A DNA stretch of 64,000 nt from Brucella gallinifaecis (GCF_006476605.1 NZ_ML636802.1:186001-250000), one strand, 5' to 3'; numbered from the stretch's first letter, positions 8,568-18,150 are shown. Translations and numbers: made by a program. Notes: generated by a model not told the origin, from the sequence alone.

Positions 8568-11461
8568 ATGGTGTAGCAAACAGGTTTTTTATTGCCTTTA
8601 TGCGCTGCATGGCGCTGGTCATCCTTATAAGCTGCTGGGCAGTTCCATCTCATGCCGTTGAACCCATAAAAATCTCCAAGGGAGATACGGCCCTTGATCT
8701 TTCGCGCGCTGTTGAGCTGCTGCGCAATCAGGGGGAAAGCGTTCAGGTTTCTACCGCACCCGGCTCAGACGGCATTGTGCGGCGCATCGAAGTGCAGGCA
8801 GATCCCAACTCCAATGCATCCGGCGACTGGGCAGCCTTTTCCATTGCCAATCCAACTGATGAGCAGATTGACAGGCTGATCGTTGCACCACATTATCGTC
8901 TTGTTGGATCAGGCGTGATCTGGCCCGATCTTGGCTCGACCCGTATTGCGTCGATTACCCCGAGTGAAGGCTTTACGCTTGATCGTCAACCAAGCGAAGA
9001 TGCAGATGTGTTCCGCATCACGCTCAATCCGGGCACTGTTATAACCTTCGTTGCCCAGCTTGCCTCCCATAACCTGCCGCAGCTCTATCTATGGGAACCG
9101 GAGACCTATAAGGATGCTGTGAATGCATACACTCTTTATCGCGGCATTCTGCTTGGCATTTCCGGTCTTCTCGCCCTTTTCCTGACAATCCTTTTTGTCG
9201 TTAAGGGCACTTCGCTTTTCCCGGCAACCGCAGCACTCGCATGGGCGGTTCTGGCCTATATCTGCGTTGATTTCGGCTTCTGGAACAAGCTGATGGAGAT
9301 AACGCCCGGAAATGAGCAGGTCTGGCGGGCGGGGACCGAGGTTGCGCTTGCCGCCTCGCTGGTGATTTTCCTGTTCACCTATCTCAACCTCAATCGCTGG
9401 CATGATCATTTCAGCTATGGCGCTATCACATGGGTGCTTGGCCTTCTGGCGCTTGCAGGTGTTGCGGTCTTTGATCCGCCTGTTGCGTCCGGCATTGCGC
9501 GAATATCGCTGGCACTGACGGTTGTCAGTGGCGTTTTCATCATCGGTTATCTGGCGATCAAAGGCTATGATCGAGCGGTCATGCTCATTCCGGCGTGGCT
9601 GCTGACTTTGATATGGTTGCTTGGCTCGTGGATGACTGTTTCGGGCCAGCTCGATAATGACATTATTCAGCCAGCACTTGGTGGCGGTCTTGTTCTGATC
9701 GTTTTGCTGATCGGCTTTACAATCATGCAACACGCCTTCTCAGGCGGCGCATTGCAACAAGGCCTGCTGTCCGACATGGAACGTCAGGCGCTTGCAGTGA
9801 TTGGCGCCGGTGACATCGTGTGGGACTGGGATGTCCCCCGGGACCGGGTTGTCACCACACCTGATATTGCAAATTATCTTGGCAATACTGCAAGCTCCCT
9901 GCAAGGTCCGGTACGCAACTGGCTGCCGGCCATGCATGCAGACGATCGCGATCGCTTCCGTTCAACCCTTGACGCCATTTTGGAAAACCGGCGTGGTCGC
10001 ATTGGCCAGATTTTCCGCCTGCGTGCCAATGACGGGCATTACCACTGGTATGCGCTGCGTGCGCGTCCTGTCATCGGATCAAACGGCGAGATCGTTCGTT
10101 GTGTTGGCACTTTGGTCAATGTCACAGAACAGAAAAAGGCGGAAGAGCGCCTGCTGCATGATGCCGTGCATGACAATCTGACGGGCTTGCCCAATCGCGA
10201 GCTTTTCCTTGATCGTCTGAGCAATGTCATGAATATGGCGCGGGGCGAGAGCAGCCTGCATCCAACCGTCTTCATCATCGATATTGACCGCTTCAAGCAG
10301 GTCAATGACAGTCTTGGCATGTCAGCCGGCGATACAATCCTGCTTACAATTTCGCGTCGCCTGTCACGCCTCATGCAGCCGCAGGATACGCTTTCGCGCC
10401 TTTCCTCCGATCAGTTCGGCCTGTTATTGACATCGGAAAATGATCCGGGCCGCATTGCAGCCTTCGCTGAAGCCATGCGTCAGGCAGTGCGCTCTCCGAT
10501 TGCTTATGCCAAGCGTGAGATCGTATTGACCGCATCTGTGGGTCTGATCACATGGACGAAGACCGCGGCTTCTGCGGAAGACTTTGTAAAAGATGCAGAG
10601 CTTGCAATGCATCAGGCAAAACGTTTTGGTGGCGATCGTATCGAACCATTCCGCCCTGCTTTCCGTGCGATTGGCAGCGACAAGCTGCAACTTGAATCCG
10701 ATCTGCGCCGCGCCCTTGAACGCGATGAAATCAGCCTCGTTTATCAACCGATCGTGCGGCTGGATGAAGGTACAATTGCCGGTTTTGAAGCACTGATGCG
10801 CTGGGAGCATCCGCGACGCGGCGGCATATCGCCATTGGAGTTCATTCCGATTGCAGAAAATTCAGGCCTGATTGTACAGCTCGGTTTATTTGCTATTCAA
10901 CGCGCTGCGGAAGATCTGTTTGAATGGCAGGAACAATTTCCGAAACTCAATCTGTTTGTCTCGGTCAATCTGTCCAGCACACAATTAATCCGGCAGGATC
11001 TCATCAATGATGTGCGTTCGGTTCTCTCACGCATTCATCTTGCGCCCGGCAGCCTCAAGCTGGAATTGACGGAATCTGTGCTGATGGAAAACCCGGAACA
11101 GTCGGCCCATGTGCTGGCCCGCCTGAAAACCATGGGCGTGGGCTTGTCGCTTGATGATTTTGGCACCGGCTATTCATCGCTTGCTTATCTGACACGTTTC
11201 CCATTTGACATCATCAAGATCGACCGCTCTTTCGTCAAAGGCGACCAGCCGCAAAAGACAACGCTTTTACGATCCATCGTCAGCATGGCGCATGATCTGG
11301 GGCTGGCTGTGGTAACAGAAGGCGTCGATAATGAAAGCGATGCATTGCAACTGCGCCAGATGGGTTGCGAATATGTGCAAAGCTTCATGTTTGGCGAACC
11401 ATCCAGCCGTGACGACGCAACACGCATCATCCGCGAACAGCAGGATGCGGCAGCCGCTTAA
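8564..11461 (+). CDS. seven-helix sensor with PAS, degenerate GGDEF and intact EAL domains
   Basis: A 965-residue inner-membrane protein: signal-like N-terminus (CMALVILISCWAVPSHA), a periplasmic beta domain to about residue 185, seven hydrophobic helices to about 395 (7TMR-DISM layout), PAS with PAC at about 405-525, GGDEF at about 535-690, EAL at about 705-950. The GGDEF signature reads SSDQF (residues about 614-618), so cyclase activity is unlikely. EAL residues are kept: FEALMRW, NLSSTQL, ELTESV, DDFGTGYSS, IKIDRSF, EGVDNE. Net role is probably c-di-GMP hydrolysis, perhaps with GTP sensing by the dead GGDEF. GTG start coupled to the GNAT gene; ATG 8600 is an alternative. Possibly the counterpart of Brucella BpdB (from memory, unverified). 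Confidence 0.9.
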   Translation: MNGVANRFFIAFMRCMALVILISCWAVPSHAVEPIKISKGDTALDLSRAVELLRNQGESVQVSTAPGSDGIVRRIEVQADPNSNASGDWAAFSIANPTDEQIDRLIVAPHYRLVGSGVIWPDLGSTRIASITPSEGFTLDRQPSEDADVFRITLNPGTVITFVAQLASHNLPQLYLWEPETYKDAVNAYTLYRGILLGISGLLALFLTILFVVKGTSLFPATAALAWAVLAYICVDFGFWNKLMEITPGNEQVWRAGTEVALAASLVIFLFTYLNLNRWHDHFSYGAITWVLGLLALAGVAVFDPPVASGIARISLALTVVSGVFIIGYLAIKGYDRAVMLIPAWLLTLIWLLGSWMTVSGQLDNDIIQPALGGGLVLIVLLIGFTIMQHAFSGGALQQGLLSDMERQALAVIGAGDIVWDWDVPRDRVVTTPDIANYLGNTASSLQGPVRNWLPAMHADDRDRFRSTLDAILENRRGRIGQIFRLRANDGHYHWYALRARPVIGSNGEIVRCVGTLVNVTEQKKAEERLLHDAVHDNLTGLPNRELFLDRLSNVMNMARGESSLHPTVFIIDIDRFKQVNDSLGMSAGDTILLTISRRLSRLMQPQDTLSRLSSDQFGLLLTSENDPGRIAAFAEAMRQAVRSPIAYAKREIVLTASVGLITWTKTAASAEDFVKDAELAMHQAKRFGGDRIEPFRPAFRAIGSDKLQLESDLRRALERDEISLVYQPIVRLDEGTIAGFEALMRWEHPRRGGISPLEFIPIAENSGLIVQLGLFAIQRAAEDLFEWQEQFPKLNLFVSVNLSSTQLIRQDLINDVRSVLSRIHLAPGSLKLELTESVLMENPEQSAHVLARLKTMGVGLSLDDFGTGYSSLAYLTRFPFDIIKIDRSFVKGDQPQKTTLLRSIVSMAHDLGLAVVTEGVDNESDALQLRQMGCEYVQSFMFGEPSSRDDATRIIREQQDAAAA

Positions 11462-11486
11462 CAGTCAGAACTATTTCAAAACCTGT

Positions 11487-12089
11487 TCAGGCATGACCGG
11501 CTTCGGAAACCAGCCGCGTCATGTCGATACCCATCCGGTTCATGAGCCGCTCATATTTTCCGGTAATATCACTATCAAAGAGCATATCCATCGGCGCCGA
11601 GCAGGCCAGCCAGCCGTTTTTTGCAAACTCCATGTCAAGCTGCCCCGGCGCCCAGCCTGAATAGCCCAGTGTCAGCAAAGCCTGTGATGGCCCGGTACCG
11701 CCATAGATTGCATGCAGAATATCAATGGTTGCCGTAAGACAGATATCTTCCGTTACGGGCATGGTGGAATCGACCATATAATCATCGCTGTGCAGCACAA
11801 AGCCGCGTGTTCGGTCCACCGGCCCACCATTGCGTACAATCATCTTCTGTGCATGTGCAGGCAGTATGATCTGGTCGTCATCATGCACAATACCTATCTG
11901 TCGCAGAAGGTCAGGAAAGCCGACAGGCTGCAACTGATTGATAATAAACCCCATGGCCCCCTCTTCGGAGTGCGCACAAATATAGACAACAGCGCGGGCG
12001 AAGCTGTCATCATTCACACCGGGCATGGCAAGCAGGAATTGCCCGTTTAAAAAACCCTGCTCCTGATTTGGCTTCCTGAGAATACTCAT
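11487..12089 (-). CDS. YqgE/AlgH family protein (UPF0301)
   Basis: A 200-residue soluble protein with the family wording [48 protein letters not shown] and [16 protein letters not shown]. Close in length and text to the Brucella UPF0301 protein I remember. ATG 12089 (MSILRKPNQ) is chosen over two upstream starts. AlgH was first described in alginate regulation, but the biochemical role of the family is not settled. It converges on the c-di-GMP protein with only 25 bp between. Confidence 0.93.
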   Translation of the reverse strand: MSILRKPNQEQGFLNGQFLLAMPGVNDDSFARAVVYICAHSEEGAMGFIINQLQPVGFPDLLRQIGIVHDDDQIILPAHAQKMIVRNGGPVDRTRGFVLHSDDYMVDSTMPVTEDICLTATIDILHAIYGGTGPSQALLTLGYSGWAPGQLDMEFAKNGWLACSAPMDMLFDSDITGKYERLMNRMGIDMTRLVSEAGHA

Positions 12090-12236
12090 GGGCATCAAGG
12101 TAGCAAGACTGGGCCAAATGACAATGAAAATTGTGCAAACTGTCTCGATCTGCCAAACGGTTCTTGATTTACGTTAATGCGGCACAGAAACATTGCCTGC
12201 AAGAAAAACTATGAAAAATTGAAAAGAATAGATTTC

Positions 12237-12581
12237 ATGCTGATCTATATAATACTGTTTTCAGCCGTTATTTTCATGATCTACTCTGTGTATGCACAAA
12301 GCAGATTGTCACCACTGATCGACTTCATAAGACAAAGCCCATCAATGACAAAATCTATCGGCGATGTATCTGATCTTTATTACATTTTCACCATGCCGCG
12401 CGGCAATTACCGCTTTGCACTTTATCTCTGGCACAACCCGACACCGCCTGAAGAAATCAGCACATATTTCACGGATTATGCACAATTACGTGTCATTTCC
12501 AACATCGCTTTGCTGATGCATATCGGCCTTGGCCTGATGATTTTTTTAACTGTCATTTTCAATCTGATGGTGAAAATCTAA
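12237..12581 (+). CDS. hypothetical two-helix membrane protein
   Basis: I do not recognise a family. About 114 residues from ATG 12237: a TM helix at the start (LIYIILFSAVIFMIYSVYA), a soluble stretch of about 55 residues, and a second TM at the end (IALLMHIGLGLMIFLTVIF). An earlier ATG at 12177 would add 20 basic residues. No clear ribosome site separates the choices. Its TAA is directly followed by an ATG in the next frame, so it may be read with the DsbD-domain gene downstream. Confidence 0.55.
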   Translation: MLIYIILFSAVIFMIYSVYAQSRLSPLIDFIRQSPSMTKSIGDVSDLYYIFTMPRGNYRFALYLWHNPTPPEEISTYFTDYAQLRVISNIALLMHIGLGLMIFLTVIFNLMVKI

Positions 12582-12644
12582 ATGATAATATGCCAGCATA
12601 AACCCGGCCTTGATAGTAACATGATTTTCAATCAATCTTGTCTC

Positions 12645-13418
12645 ATGAGATCAGTCAAGCTTCTTACCCTTTCGCTCGTTTTAAGCGCCGTCACCGGCGC
12701 ACAGGCCGCCACATCCGAATGGACCAAAACGCCCGGCGGCATGGTTCGCATTATTCTCGAAGACACAAAGTCGGGCGAGGAACAACGCGGCGCTTTGCAG
12801 ATCGATCTTAATCCCGGATGGAAGACCTATTGGCGCAATCCGGGCGATGCCGGTGTGCCGCCTCAAATCAATGTCGAAGGGGCTGCTTCCGCTCGCATCG
12901 ATTTCCCAACACCTGTCTATTTTGGTGAAGGAGAGGAAAGCGGTATCGGTTATAAAAAATCCGTATCATTGCCGCTGACATTCACCACACAGCCCGGCGA
13001 AAATCGCCTGAAAGGCCATGTCTTTCTCGGTGTTTGCGACAAAATCTGTATCCCTGTTCAGGCAGAATTTGACTTTATGCTCCATGAAACGGAAGAACAA
13101 TCACCTCAGGTAATTGCTTCACGCACAATCATCCAAACGGCATTTGATCGCTTGCCTGATGCAGCCTCTGGCGATTTTGGTGTGAAAAGTGCAAAACGTG
13201 CGGACAACAAAGCCATTTTCGAGATCGCATTGCCGGATATGACAGCCCCTGCCGAATTGTTTGTTGGCAGTGATCAGCTCGAGCTTTCAGAAGCAAAAGC
13301 TGAAGGACAATCCCGCTTCACCGCAATGCTTTACAGTGAGGCCAAAAAGGACGCTTTGATCGACTATACGCTGGTGCAGAATGGCCAGGCAGTTTCAGGG
13401 CAGGTTCGGCTTGACTAG
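12645..13418 (+). CDS. secreted stand-alone DsbD N-terminal-domain protein
   Basis: About 257 residues with a Sec signal (MRSVKLLTLSLVLSAVTGAQA). The mature protein matches the periplasmic thiol:disulfide interchange domain of DsbD/ScsB: LNPGWKTYWRNPGDAGVPP and the cysteine pair in GVCDKICIPVQAEF (C-x3-C). It lacks the DsbD membrane domain and C-terminal thioredoxin. It probably passes electrons or handles copper-sensitive thiols in the periplasm, needing a separate membrane partner not seen here. ATG 12621 is an alternative start; ATG 12645 gives the cleanest signal peptide. A peroxiredoxin gene follows 150 bp downstream. Confidence 0.8.
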   Translation: MRSVKLLTLSLVLSAVTGAQAATSEWTKTPGGMVRIILEDTKSGEEQRGALQIDLNPGWKTYWRNPGDAGVPPQINVEGAASARIDFPTPVYFGEGEESGIGYKKSVSLPLTFTTQPGENRLKGHVFLGVCDKICIPVQAEFDFMLHETEEQSPQVIASRTIIQTAFDRLPDAASGDFGVKSAKRADNKAIFEIALPDMTAPAELFVGSDQLELSEAKAEGQSRFTAMLYSEAKKDALIDYTLVQNGQAVSGQVRLD

Positions 13419-13568
13419 AGTCAGAACCTGAAAAGCACAATTTTGAATTTGTGAAACTTAGATTTATCGGCTTAAGTACCCCTGCCCTGCTTTGTGCAAA
13501 GGCATATGAAATGCAGCCATTCATACAGGTGAGCCGTGACGGCAGAAGCTCACTTTCAGGAGAAAATG

Positions 13569-14054
13569 ATGACGATCAAAGTTGGTGACAAATTGCCTGC
13601 GGCAACCTTCAAGGTAAAGACTGCGGATGGCGTAAAAGAAGTGACGACTGATGAAGTCTTTGCAGGCAAAAAGGTTGTCCTTTTTGCTGTTCCCGGCGCT
13701 TTCACACCGACCTGCAGCCTTAACCATCTCCCGGGTTATCTGGAAAACCACGACGCCATTCTGGCCAAGGGCGTCGATCAAATCGCAGTTGTTTCGGTCA
13801 ATGACCCATTCGTCATGGGCGCATGGGCGCAAAGCACGGGTGGCGAAGGCAAGATCCTGTATCTTGCTGATGGTTCTGCACTGTTCACGAAAGCACTTGG
13901 CCTTGAGCTTGATGCGACCGCAGGTGGTCTTGGCATTCGTTCCAAACGCTATTCGGCAATCGTTGAAGACGGTATCGTCAAAACACTGAACATCGAGGAA
14001 CAGGCTGGACAGGCTGTGACTTCGAGTGCCGCAACGCTGATTGAACAGCTCTGA
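13569..14054 (+). CDS. peroxiredoxin, Prx5/hybrid-type (AhpE/PMP20-like)
   Basis: A 161-residue thiol peroxidase: MTIKVGDKLPAATFKVKT, then the active site PGAFTPTCSLNHLPGYLEN with the peroxidatic Cys, and the C-terminal strand GIRSKRYSAIVEDGIVKTLNIE typical of Prx5 proteins. It reduces H2O2 and alkyl peroxides in the cytoplasm with thioredoxin, glutaredoxin or glutathione. Two ATGs are adjacent (13566, 13569); the AGGAG at 13558-13562 favours 13569 by spacing. A monocistronic layout is likely: it converges on the LysR gene with 18 bp between stops. Confidence 0.93.
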   Translation: MTIKVGDKLPAATFKVKTADGVKEVTTDEVFAGKKVVLFAVPGAFTPTCSLNHLPGYLENHDAILAKGVDQIAVVSVNDPFVMGAWAQSTGGEGKILYLADGSALFTKALGLELDATAGGLGIRSKRYSAIVEDGIVKTLNIEEQAGQAVTSSAATLIEQL

Positions 14055-14072
14055 TCTTAGGGTCAGGACTCA

Positions 14073-14972
14073 TTAATTTGATGTGGCGCTCTGCTTTTGC
14101 AGCGGAGCGCGCATTTCACGGGTCAACCACTTTTCAAGTGCGAGTGAATCGGGCTGCCCGGCCCTGTGCGGTGCGATCCAGAGCAACATGCGACGCGGCC
14201 CCGGACGAAATCCGAATGGCGCAACCAGCCGCCCGGATGCAATATGTTCGGCAACCAGCATGTGCGGAACCACCGCAACGCCCAAACCACACAGCACCGC
14301 CTGAATGAGCAGATAAAAGTGATGAAATGTGGATTTCGGCTCTGGTGCCGGAAAATCTGCATTGGCTGCTTTCTGCCAGTCTGCAAAGGCCTCCAGCCGT
14401 GTATGCGTGGCAAGCACCGCAGCCTGTGCAAGATCAGCCGGATCAATCAAAGGGCAATGTTTCAAATAGGACGGTGCGCATACAAGGCCGATTTCCTCGC
14501 GGCCCATATCCCGAATCACCGCATCAACCGGCGGTTCAATCACGCTTGAACGAATTGCTATGCCAATCTTGTCACGCATAAAATCGATGCGATCATAATT
14601 CATATTGAACTGCAACTCGATTTTCGGATGACTTTCATGAAACCGGCCAATACGCGGGATGATCCATTCCATCATAATTGATGAGGAACAGGACAATGTC
14701 AGCGGCCCCGGTTTCACACGCTCGATACTGCCCTCAATAATTGAAAATGCACTGACCAGACCTTCTGCCAGCCGCGCCCCTTCCGGTGTCGGCTCGCTCA
14801 ACCGCGCATTGCGTGTAAGCAACAGCACGCCAAGCGTATCCTCCAATGATCTTATCTGGCGGCTAACCGCGCCATGGGTCACGCATAATTCTTCTGCAGC
14901 CCTTGTCATCGAGCGATGACGAGCAACAGCCTCAAAAGCCTTGAGTGCATTCAAAGAAGGCAATGGTCGCAT
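14073..14972 (-). CDS. LysR-type transcriptional regulator, GcvA-like
   Basis: A 299-residue regulator with N-terminal winged helix: PLPSLNALKAFEAVARHRSM, TRAAEELCVTHGAVSRQIRSLE (recognition helix), followed by a periplasmic-binding-like effector domain. Wording is closest to the GcvA group. It is divergent from an MFS transporter with 200 bp between, the classic layout of a LysR regulator controlling a neighbour in response to its substrate. A GTGA-N7-TCAC box at 15001-15015 fits the LysR T-N11-A rule. The effector is unknown. Confidence 0.93.
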   Translation of the reverse strand: MRPLPSLNALKAFEAVARHRSMTRAAEELCVTHGAVSRQIRSLEDTLGVLLLTRNARLSEPTPEGARLAEGLVSAFSIIEGSIERVKPGPLTLSCSSSIMMEWIIPRIGRFHESHPKIELQFNMNYDRIDFMRDKIGIAIRSSVIEPPVDAVIRDMGREEIGLVCAPSYLKHCPLIDPADLAQAAVLATHTRLEAFADWQKAANADFPAPEPKSTFHHFYLLIQAVLCGLGVAVVPHMLVAEHIASGRLVAPFGFRPGPRRMLLWIAPHRAGQPDSLALEKWLTREMRAPLQKQSATSN

Positions 14973-15000
14973 GGAAGTCCCTTAGCATATGATCATACCT

Positions 15001-15015
15001 GTGAGGTAATATCAC
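15001..15015. promoter_or_regulatory. candidate LysR-type operator (GTGA-N7-TCAC)
   Basis: In the 200-bp region between the divergent LysR and MFS genes, GTGAGGTAATATCAC is an imperfect inverted repeat with T and A eleven bases apart, as LysR boxes have. It lies 28 bp upstream of the regulator start, fitting autoregulation. Inference from spacing and symmetry only. Confidence 0.4.
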
Positions 15016-15172
15016 AAATTACGGATAATAAATCGCTTGCGGCGGCATGTCGCAACCATTAGCTATCTGCCTATTTCTAAGCGCAGATGCCCATAGAATA
15101 TGCAATATCTTTTGATATGCCTCTCTTCAAGCTTCTTCGCTTCTCTTAATGTGCTAGCAGGGAGGAACTGCA

Positions 15173-16507
15173 ATGCAGCAAAAATCTCACGAAATGTCAG
15201 CCGCTGAAAAGTCGGCCATATCGAAAATCTCGATCCGGCTGGTTCCATTCATCGCGTTGATGTTCTTCATCAATTTCCTGGATCGCACCGCAATATCCTT
15301 TGCCGGTCCGAACGGGATGACAACTGATCTTGCGCTCACAGCAGCGCAATTCGGTTTTGCAGCCGGTATTTTCTTCGTCGGTTACATCATTCTTGAAGTG
15401 CCAAGCAATCTTGCCTTGCACAAGTTTGGCGCACGCAAATGGCTTGCCCGCATCATGGTCACATGGGGCATTGTCGCCCTTCTGTTTACATGGGTTTCAA
15501 GTGCGACTGAACTTTACGTTCTGCGTTTCCTGCTGGGTGTGGCGGAAGCTGGCTTCTTCCCGGGCGCAATCCTGTTCCTGTCAACATGGGTGCCTTCGCG
15601 CCACCGCAACAAGATCCTTGCACTGTTCTACCTTGCGCAGCCATTAACAACAGTGATCGGGGCACCGCTTGCAGCGGAGCTGATCGCAATGCATGGCGCT
15701 TTTGGTCTTGAAGGCTGGCGCATTATGTTCTTCGGTGTTGCAGCCCCTGCAATCATCGTCGGCATCATTACTTTCTTCTATCTGCCTGATACGCCAAATG
15801 ACGCCAAGTGGCTCAGCAAAGACGAGCGCGACTGGCTGAATGGCGCTCTCGCTCAGGAGGAAAAGGTAAAGGAAAAGGCACCCGGACACCGCAGCGGTCT
15901 TGCTTTGACAGACAAGCGCGTCTGGCTTCTGTCGATTGTTTATTTCGGGCTTATCTATGGGCTTTATGCGCTGGCCTTCTTCCTGCCAACCATTATTGGC
16001 GGCTTTGAACAACAGTTCAACACCAAGTTTGACGTGGTGGATAAGGGGCTGATCACAGCAATTCCATATCTGCCAGCCGCATTCGCACTTTATTTCTGGA
16101 GCCGCGATGCTGCAAAGCGTGGTGTACGCCCATGGCATATCGGCATTCCTGCACTCGTTGGCGCCATTGCCATCCCGGCAGCACTCTTCATGCCATCGCC
16201 TGCAACCACGATCCTGATGATCACGATCACAGCCTGTGCGATCTTCTCCGCATTGCCTAACTTCTGGGCCATTCCATCGCGGTTCCTGAGTGGAACGGCG
16301 GCCGCAGCAGGTATCGCACTGATCAACACGATCGGTAATATTGCAGGCTTTGCAGCACCTTATATCACGGGTCTCGTCAAGGACTGGACTGGTCTTTATG
16401 AAATGCCGATGTTTATCGTCGGTGCAGCCATGCTGATATCTTCACTTCTTGCATTCTCGCTGACGGGCCGTCTGAAAGACCCAACAGAACTCGAACAAAG
16501 CAAGTAA
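15173..16507 (+). CDS. MFS transporter, anion:cation symporter (ACS)/tartrate-like family
   Basis: A 444-residue permease with 12 predicted helices in two halves around a charged loop (KWLSKDERDWLNGALAQEEKVKEKAPGH, about residues 205-240). MNFLDR-like text NFLDRTAISFA in helix 1, YIILEVPSNLALHKFGARKWLAR in helices 2-3, and LRFLLGVAEAGFFPGAILFLSTW are hallmarks of the ACS group, which take up tartrate, phthalate, glucarate, allantoate and similar organic anions. A strong GGGAGGAA lies just before the start. Substrate unknown; expression is probably controlled by the divergent LysR protein. Confidence 0.92.
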   Translation: MQQKSHEMSAAEKSAISKISIRLVPFIALMFFINFLDRTAISFAGPNGMTTDLALTAAQFGFAAGIFFVGYIILEVPSNLALHKFGARKWLARIMVTWGIVALLFTWVSSATELYVLRFLLGVAEAGFFPGAILFLSTWVPSRHRNKILALFYLAQPLTTVIGAPLAAELIAMHGAFGLEGWRIMFFGVAAPAIIVGIITFFYLPDTPNDAKWLSKDERDWLNGALAQEEKVKEKAPGHRSGLALTDKRVWLLSIVYFGLIYGLYALAFFLPTIIGGFEQQFNTKFDVVDKGLITAIPYLPAAFALYFWSRDAAKRGVRPWHIGIPALVGAIAIPAALFMPSPATTILMITITACAIFSALPNFWAIPSRFLSGTAAAAGIALINTIGNIAGFAAPYITGLVKDWTGLYEMPMFIVGAAMLISSLLAFSLTGRLKDPTELEQSK

Positions 16508-16514
16508 TTATCTC

Positions 16515-16620
16515 TGGAGCGCGTTTCGATCTGATCGAATCAGATCGGCGCTCTAAGGATTTGTTTTTACGCACATCATGGTCCGAAAACCGGTTCCCAC
16601 TTTTCGGGATGTGCTCCAAA
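16515..16620. repeat. dispersed palindromic element (rhizobial/Brucella-type), full-length copy
   Basis: Two hairpins in a row. The first pairs GAGCGCGTTTCGATCTGATC with GATCAGATCGGCGCTC and ends in GCGCTCTAA (16548-16556). The second is the GCACATC..GATGTGC hairpin holding CCGAAAACCGGTTCCC and ACTTTTCGGG. It lies between the convergent MFS and rnhA genes. It resembles the palindromic repeats known in Brucella and rhizobia; which named family it belongs to needs a search. Confidence 0.75.
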
Positions 16621-16626
16621 AGCTCA

Positions 16627-16658
16627 AAAGCCGCGCTGGTTTCCAGCGCGGCTTTTTC
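16627..16658. terminator. bidirectional terminator between MFS gene and rnhA
   Basis: GCCGCGCTGG, a TTT loop, then CCAGCGCGGC followed by TTTTT; on the other strand the stem is followed by CTTTT. It serves the convergent MFS and rnhA genes. Confidence 0.85.
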
Positions 16659-16680
16659 ATATCTAAATATCAAAAGATAA

Positions 16681-17145
16681 TTACTTTACCTGAAGCGACT
16701 TGTGACCATTATATTTAAATGGTTCCATACCTGCACGGGCAAGCTCGTCAGCACGTTCATTCTCGGGATGTCCCGCATGGCCTTTAACCCAGTGCCAGGT
16801 TACCTTATGCGGCTTACGAGCCTCATCAAGCGCCTGCCAAAGCTCTGCATTCTTGACCGGTTTCTTGGCCGCTGTTTTCCAGCCATTGCGCTTCCAGCCC
16901 TCAATCCAGCCGGAAATGCCATCACGGACATAAACACTGTCGGTATAAAGATCGACTTCGCATGGCTCTTTAAGCGCGTTCAGCACCGAGATCGCAGCCA
17001 TCAGTTCCATGCGATTATTGGTCGTGTCGGCTTCGCCGCCCTTCAACTCTTTCACATGATCATTCCAGCGTATGATTGCGCCCCAGCCTCCGGGACCGGG
17101 ATTGCCTGAACATGCGCCATCGGTGAACGCTTCAATATGCTTCAC
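16681..17145 (-). CDS. rnhA: ribonuclease HI
   Basis: A 154-residue enzyme that cuts the RNA strand of RNA:DNA hybrids. The catalytic acids are visible: Asp in [18 protein letters not shown], Glu in [10 protein letters not shown], Asp in [14 protein letters not shown], and the last Asp in the region [11 protein letters not shown]. The handle region [20 protein letters not shown] is present. Starts at GTG 17145, overlapping the thrB TGA as GTGA, so it is translationally coupled to thrB as the last gene of the oxidase-ispH-thrB cluster. Confidence 0.96.
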   Translation of the reverse strand: MKHIEAFTDGACSGNPGPGGWGAIIRWNDHVKELKGGEADTTNNRMELMAAISVLNALKEPCEVDLYTDSVYVRDGISGWIEGWKRNGWKTAAKKPVKNAELWQALDEARKPHKVTWHWVKGHAGHPENERADELARAGMEPFKYNGHKSLQVK

Positions 17146-18122
17146 GCAGTTGCTCCTGCTGCTTCAAGACCATATTCGCTTGCCGATGTTACCTGACGAT
17201 GAAAGCGCATACGGCGCACATATTCCATCGGGTCTTTCTTCATGACAAAACTGCCATCGGGGACATTAATCCAGTCATAAAGACGGGTCAGCATAAAGCG
17301 AACAGCCGCACCACGCGCCAGTACGGGCAGCGCCTCAATTTCCGCAGCCGAGAGCGGACGCACCGAATTATAACCGCGCAGGAAGGCAGCGCCCTTTGTC
17401 AGATTGAAGGAGAAATCCTTCTCAAAGCACCACGCATTCAAGCACACTGCCACATCATAGGCGAGAATATCCGTGCAGGCGAAATAGAAATCAATGAATC
17501 CCGACAGGCGGTCGCCAAGGAAAAACACATTATCCTGAAAGAGGTCTGCGTGGATCACGCCTTCCGGCAATCCTGCCGGCCAGTTGTTTTCGAGATAATC
17601 AAGATCGCTTTCAGTTTCTGCAACCAGCCCCTGCTCGACGCTGTCAGCCTGCTCTTTCGAGAGGTTCCATAGCGGACGCCAATCCGACAATGTCAGGCCA
17701 TTGCGACGGCGCATGTCGAAATCTTCACCCGCCAGATGCATCTCAGCCAATCCACGGCCAACCTCTTCGCAATGCGCAACCGTTGGTTTGCGCATCCACA
17801 TACCTTCAAGAAAAGTGACAATTGCTGCCGGACGCCCTGCAAGTTCGCCAATCATTGCACCATCACGACGCACAACCGGCTGCGGACATTCCAGACCGCG
17901 CTTGGCCAGATGCTGCATCAGATTGAGGAAAAACGGCAGATCATCCCGGTTCACACGTTTCTCATAAAGCGTGAGAATAAAAGAACCGGTCGTGGTGTGC
18001 AGGAGATAATTGGTATTCTCGACGCCTTCTGCAATACCCTTATAGGAGGTCAAAGCCCCGATGTCATATTGCTCAAGAAAAGCGCCAAGCTCGATTTCGT
18101 TAATGTCTGTATAGACGGCCAT
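17142..18122 (-). CDS. thrB: homoserine kinase (APH-like, ThrB type II)
   Basis: A 326-residue kinase that phosphorylates homoserine, the step before ThrC. It has the aminoglycoside-phosphotransferase fold rather than the GHMP fold: N-terminal [19 protein letters not shown], catalytic loop [13 protein letters not shown] (HxDxxxxN) and metal site [11 protein letters not shown]. These are typical of rhizobial ThrB, which sits between ispH and rnhA as here. The ATG is 156 bp from the ispH stop, and that gap is filled by a repeat array. Confidence 0.95.
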   Translation of the reverse strand: MAVYTDINEIELGAFLEQYDIGALTSYKGIAEGVENTNYLLHTTTGSFILTLYEKRVNRDDLPFFLNLMQHLAKRGLECPQPVVRRDGAMIGELAGRPAAIVTFLEGMWMRKPTVAHCEEVGRGLAEMHLAGEDFDMRRRNGLTLSDWRPLWNLSKEQADSVEQGLVAETESDLDYLENNWPAGLPEGVIHADLFQDNVFFLGDRLSGFIDFYFACTDILAYDVAVCLNAWCFEKDFSFNLTKGAAFLRGYNSVRPLSAAEIEALPVLARGAAVRFMLTRLYDWINVPDGSFVMKKDPMEYVRRMRFHRQVTSASEYGLEAAGATA

Positions 18123-18150
18123 GCCGCTTATTTCCCCATATTCACCACAC

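Noticed and set aside
9089-9733. 214-codon minus-strand frame
   Set aside because: Antisense to the seven-helix part of the c-di-GMP protein; composition is that of a shadow frame.
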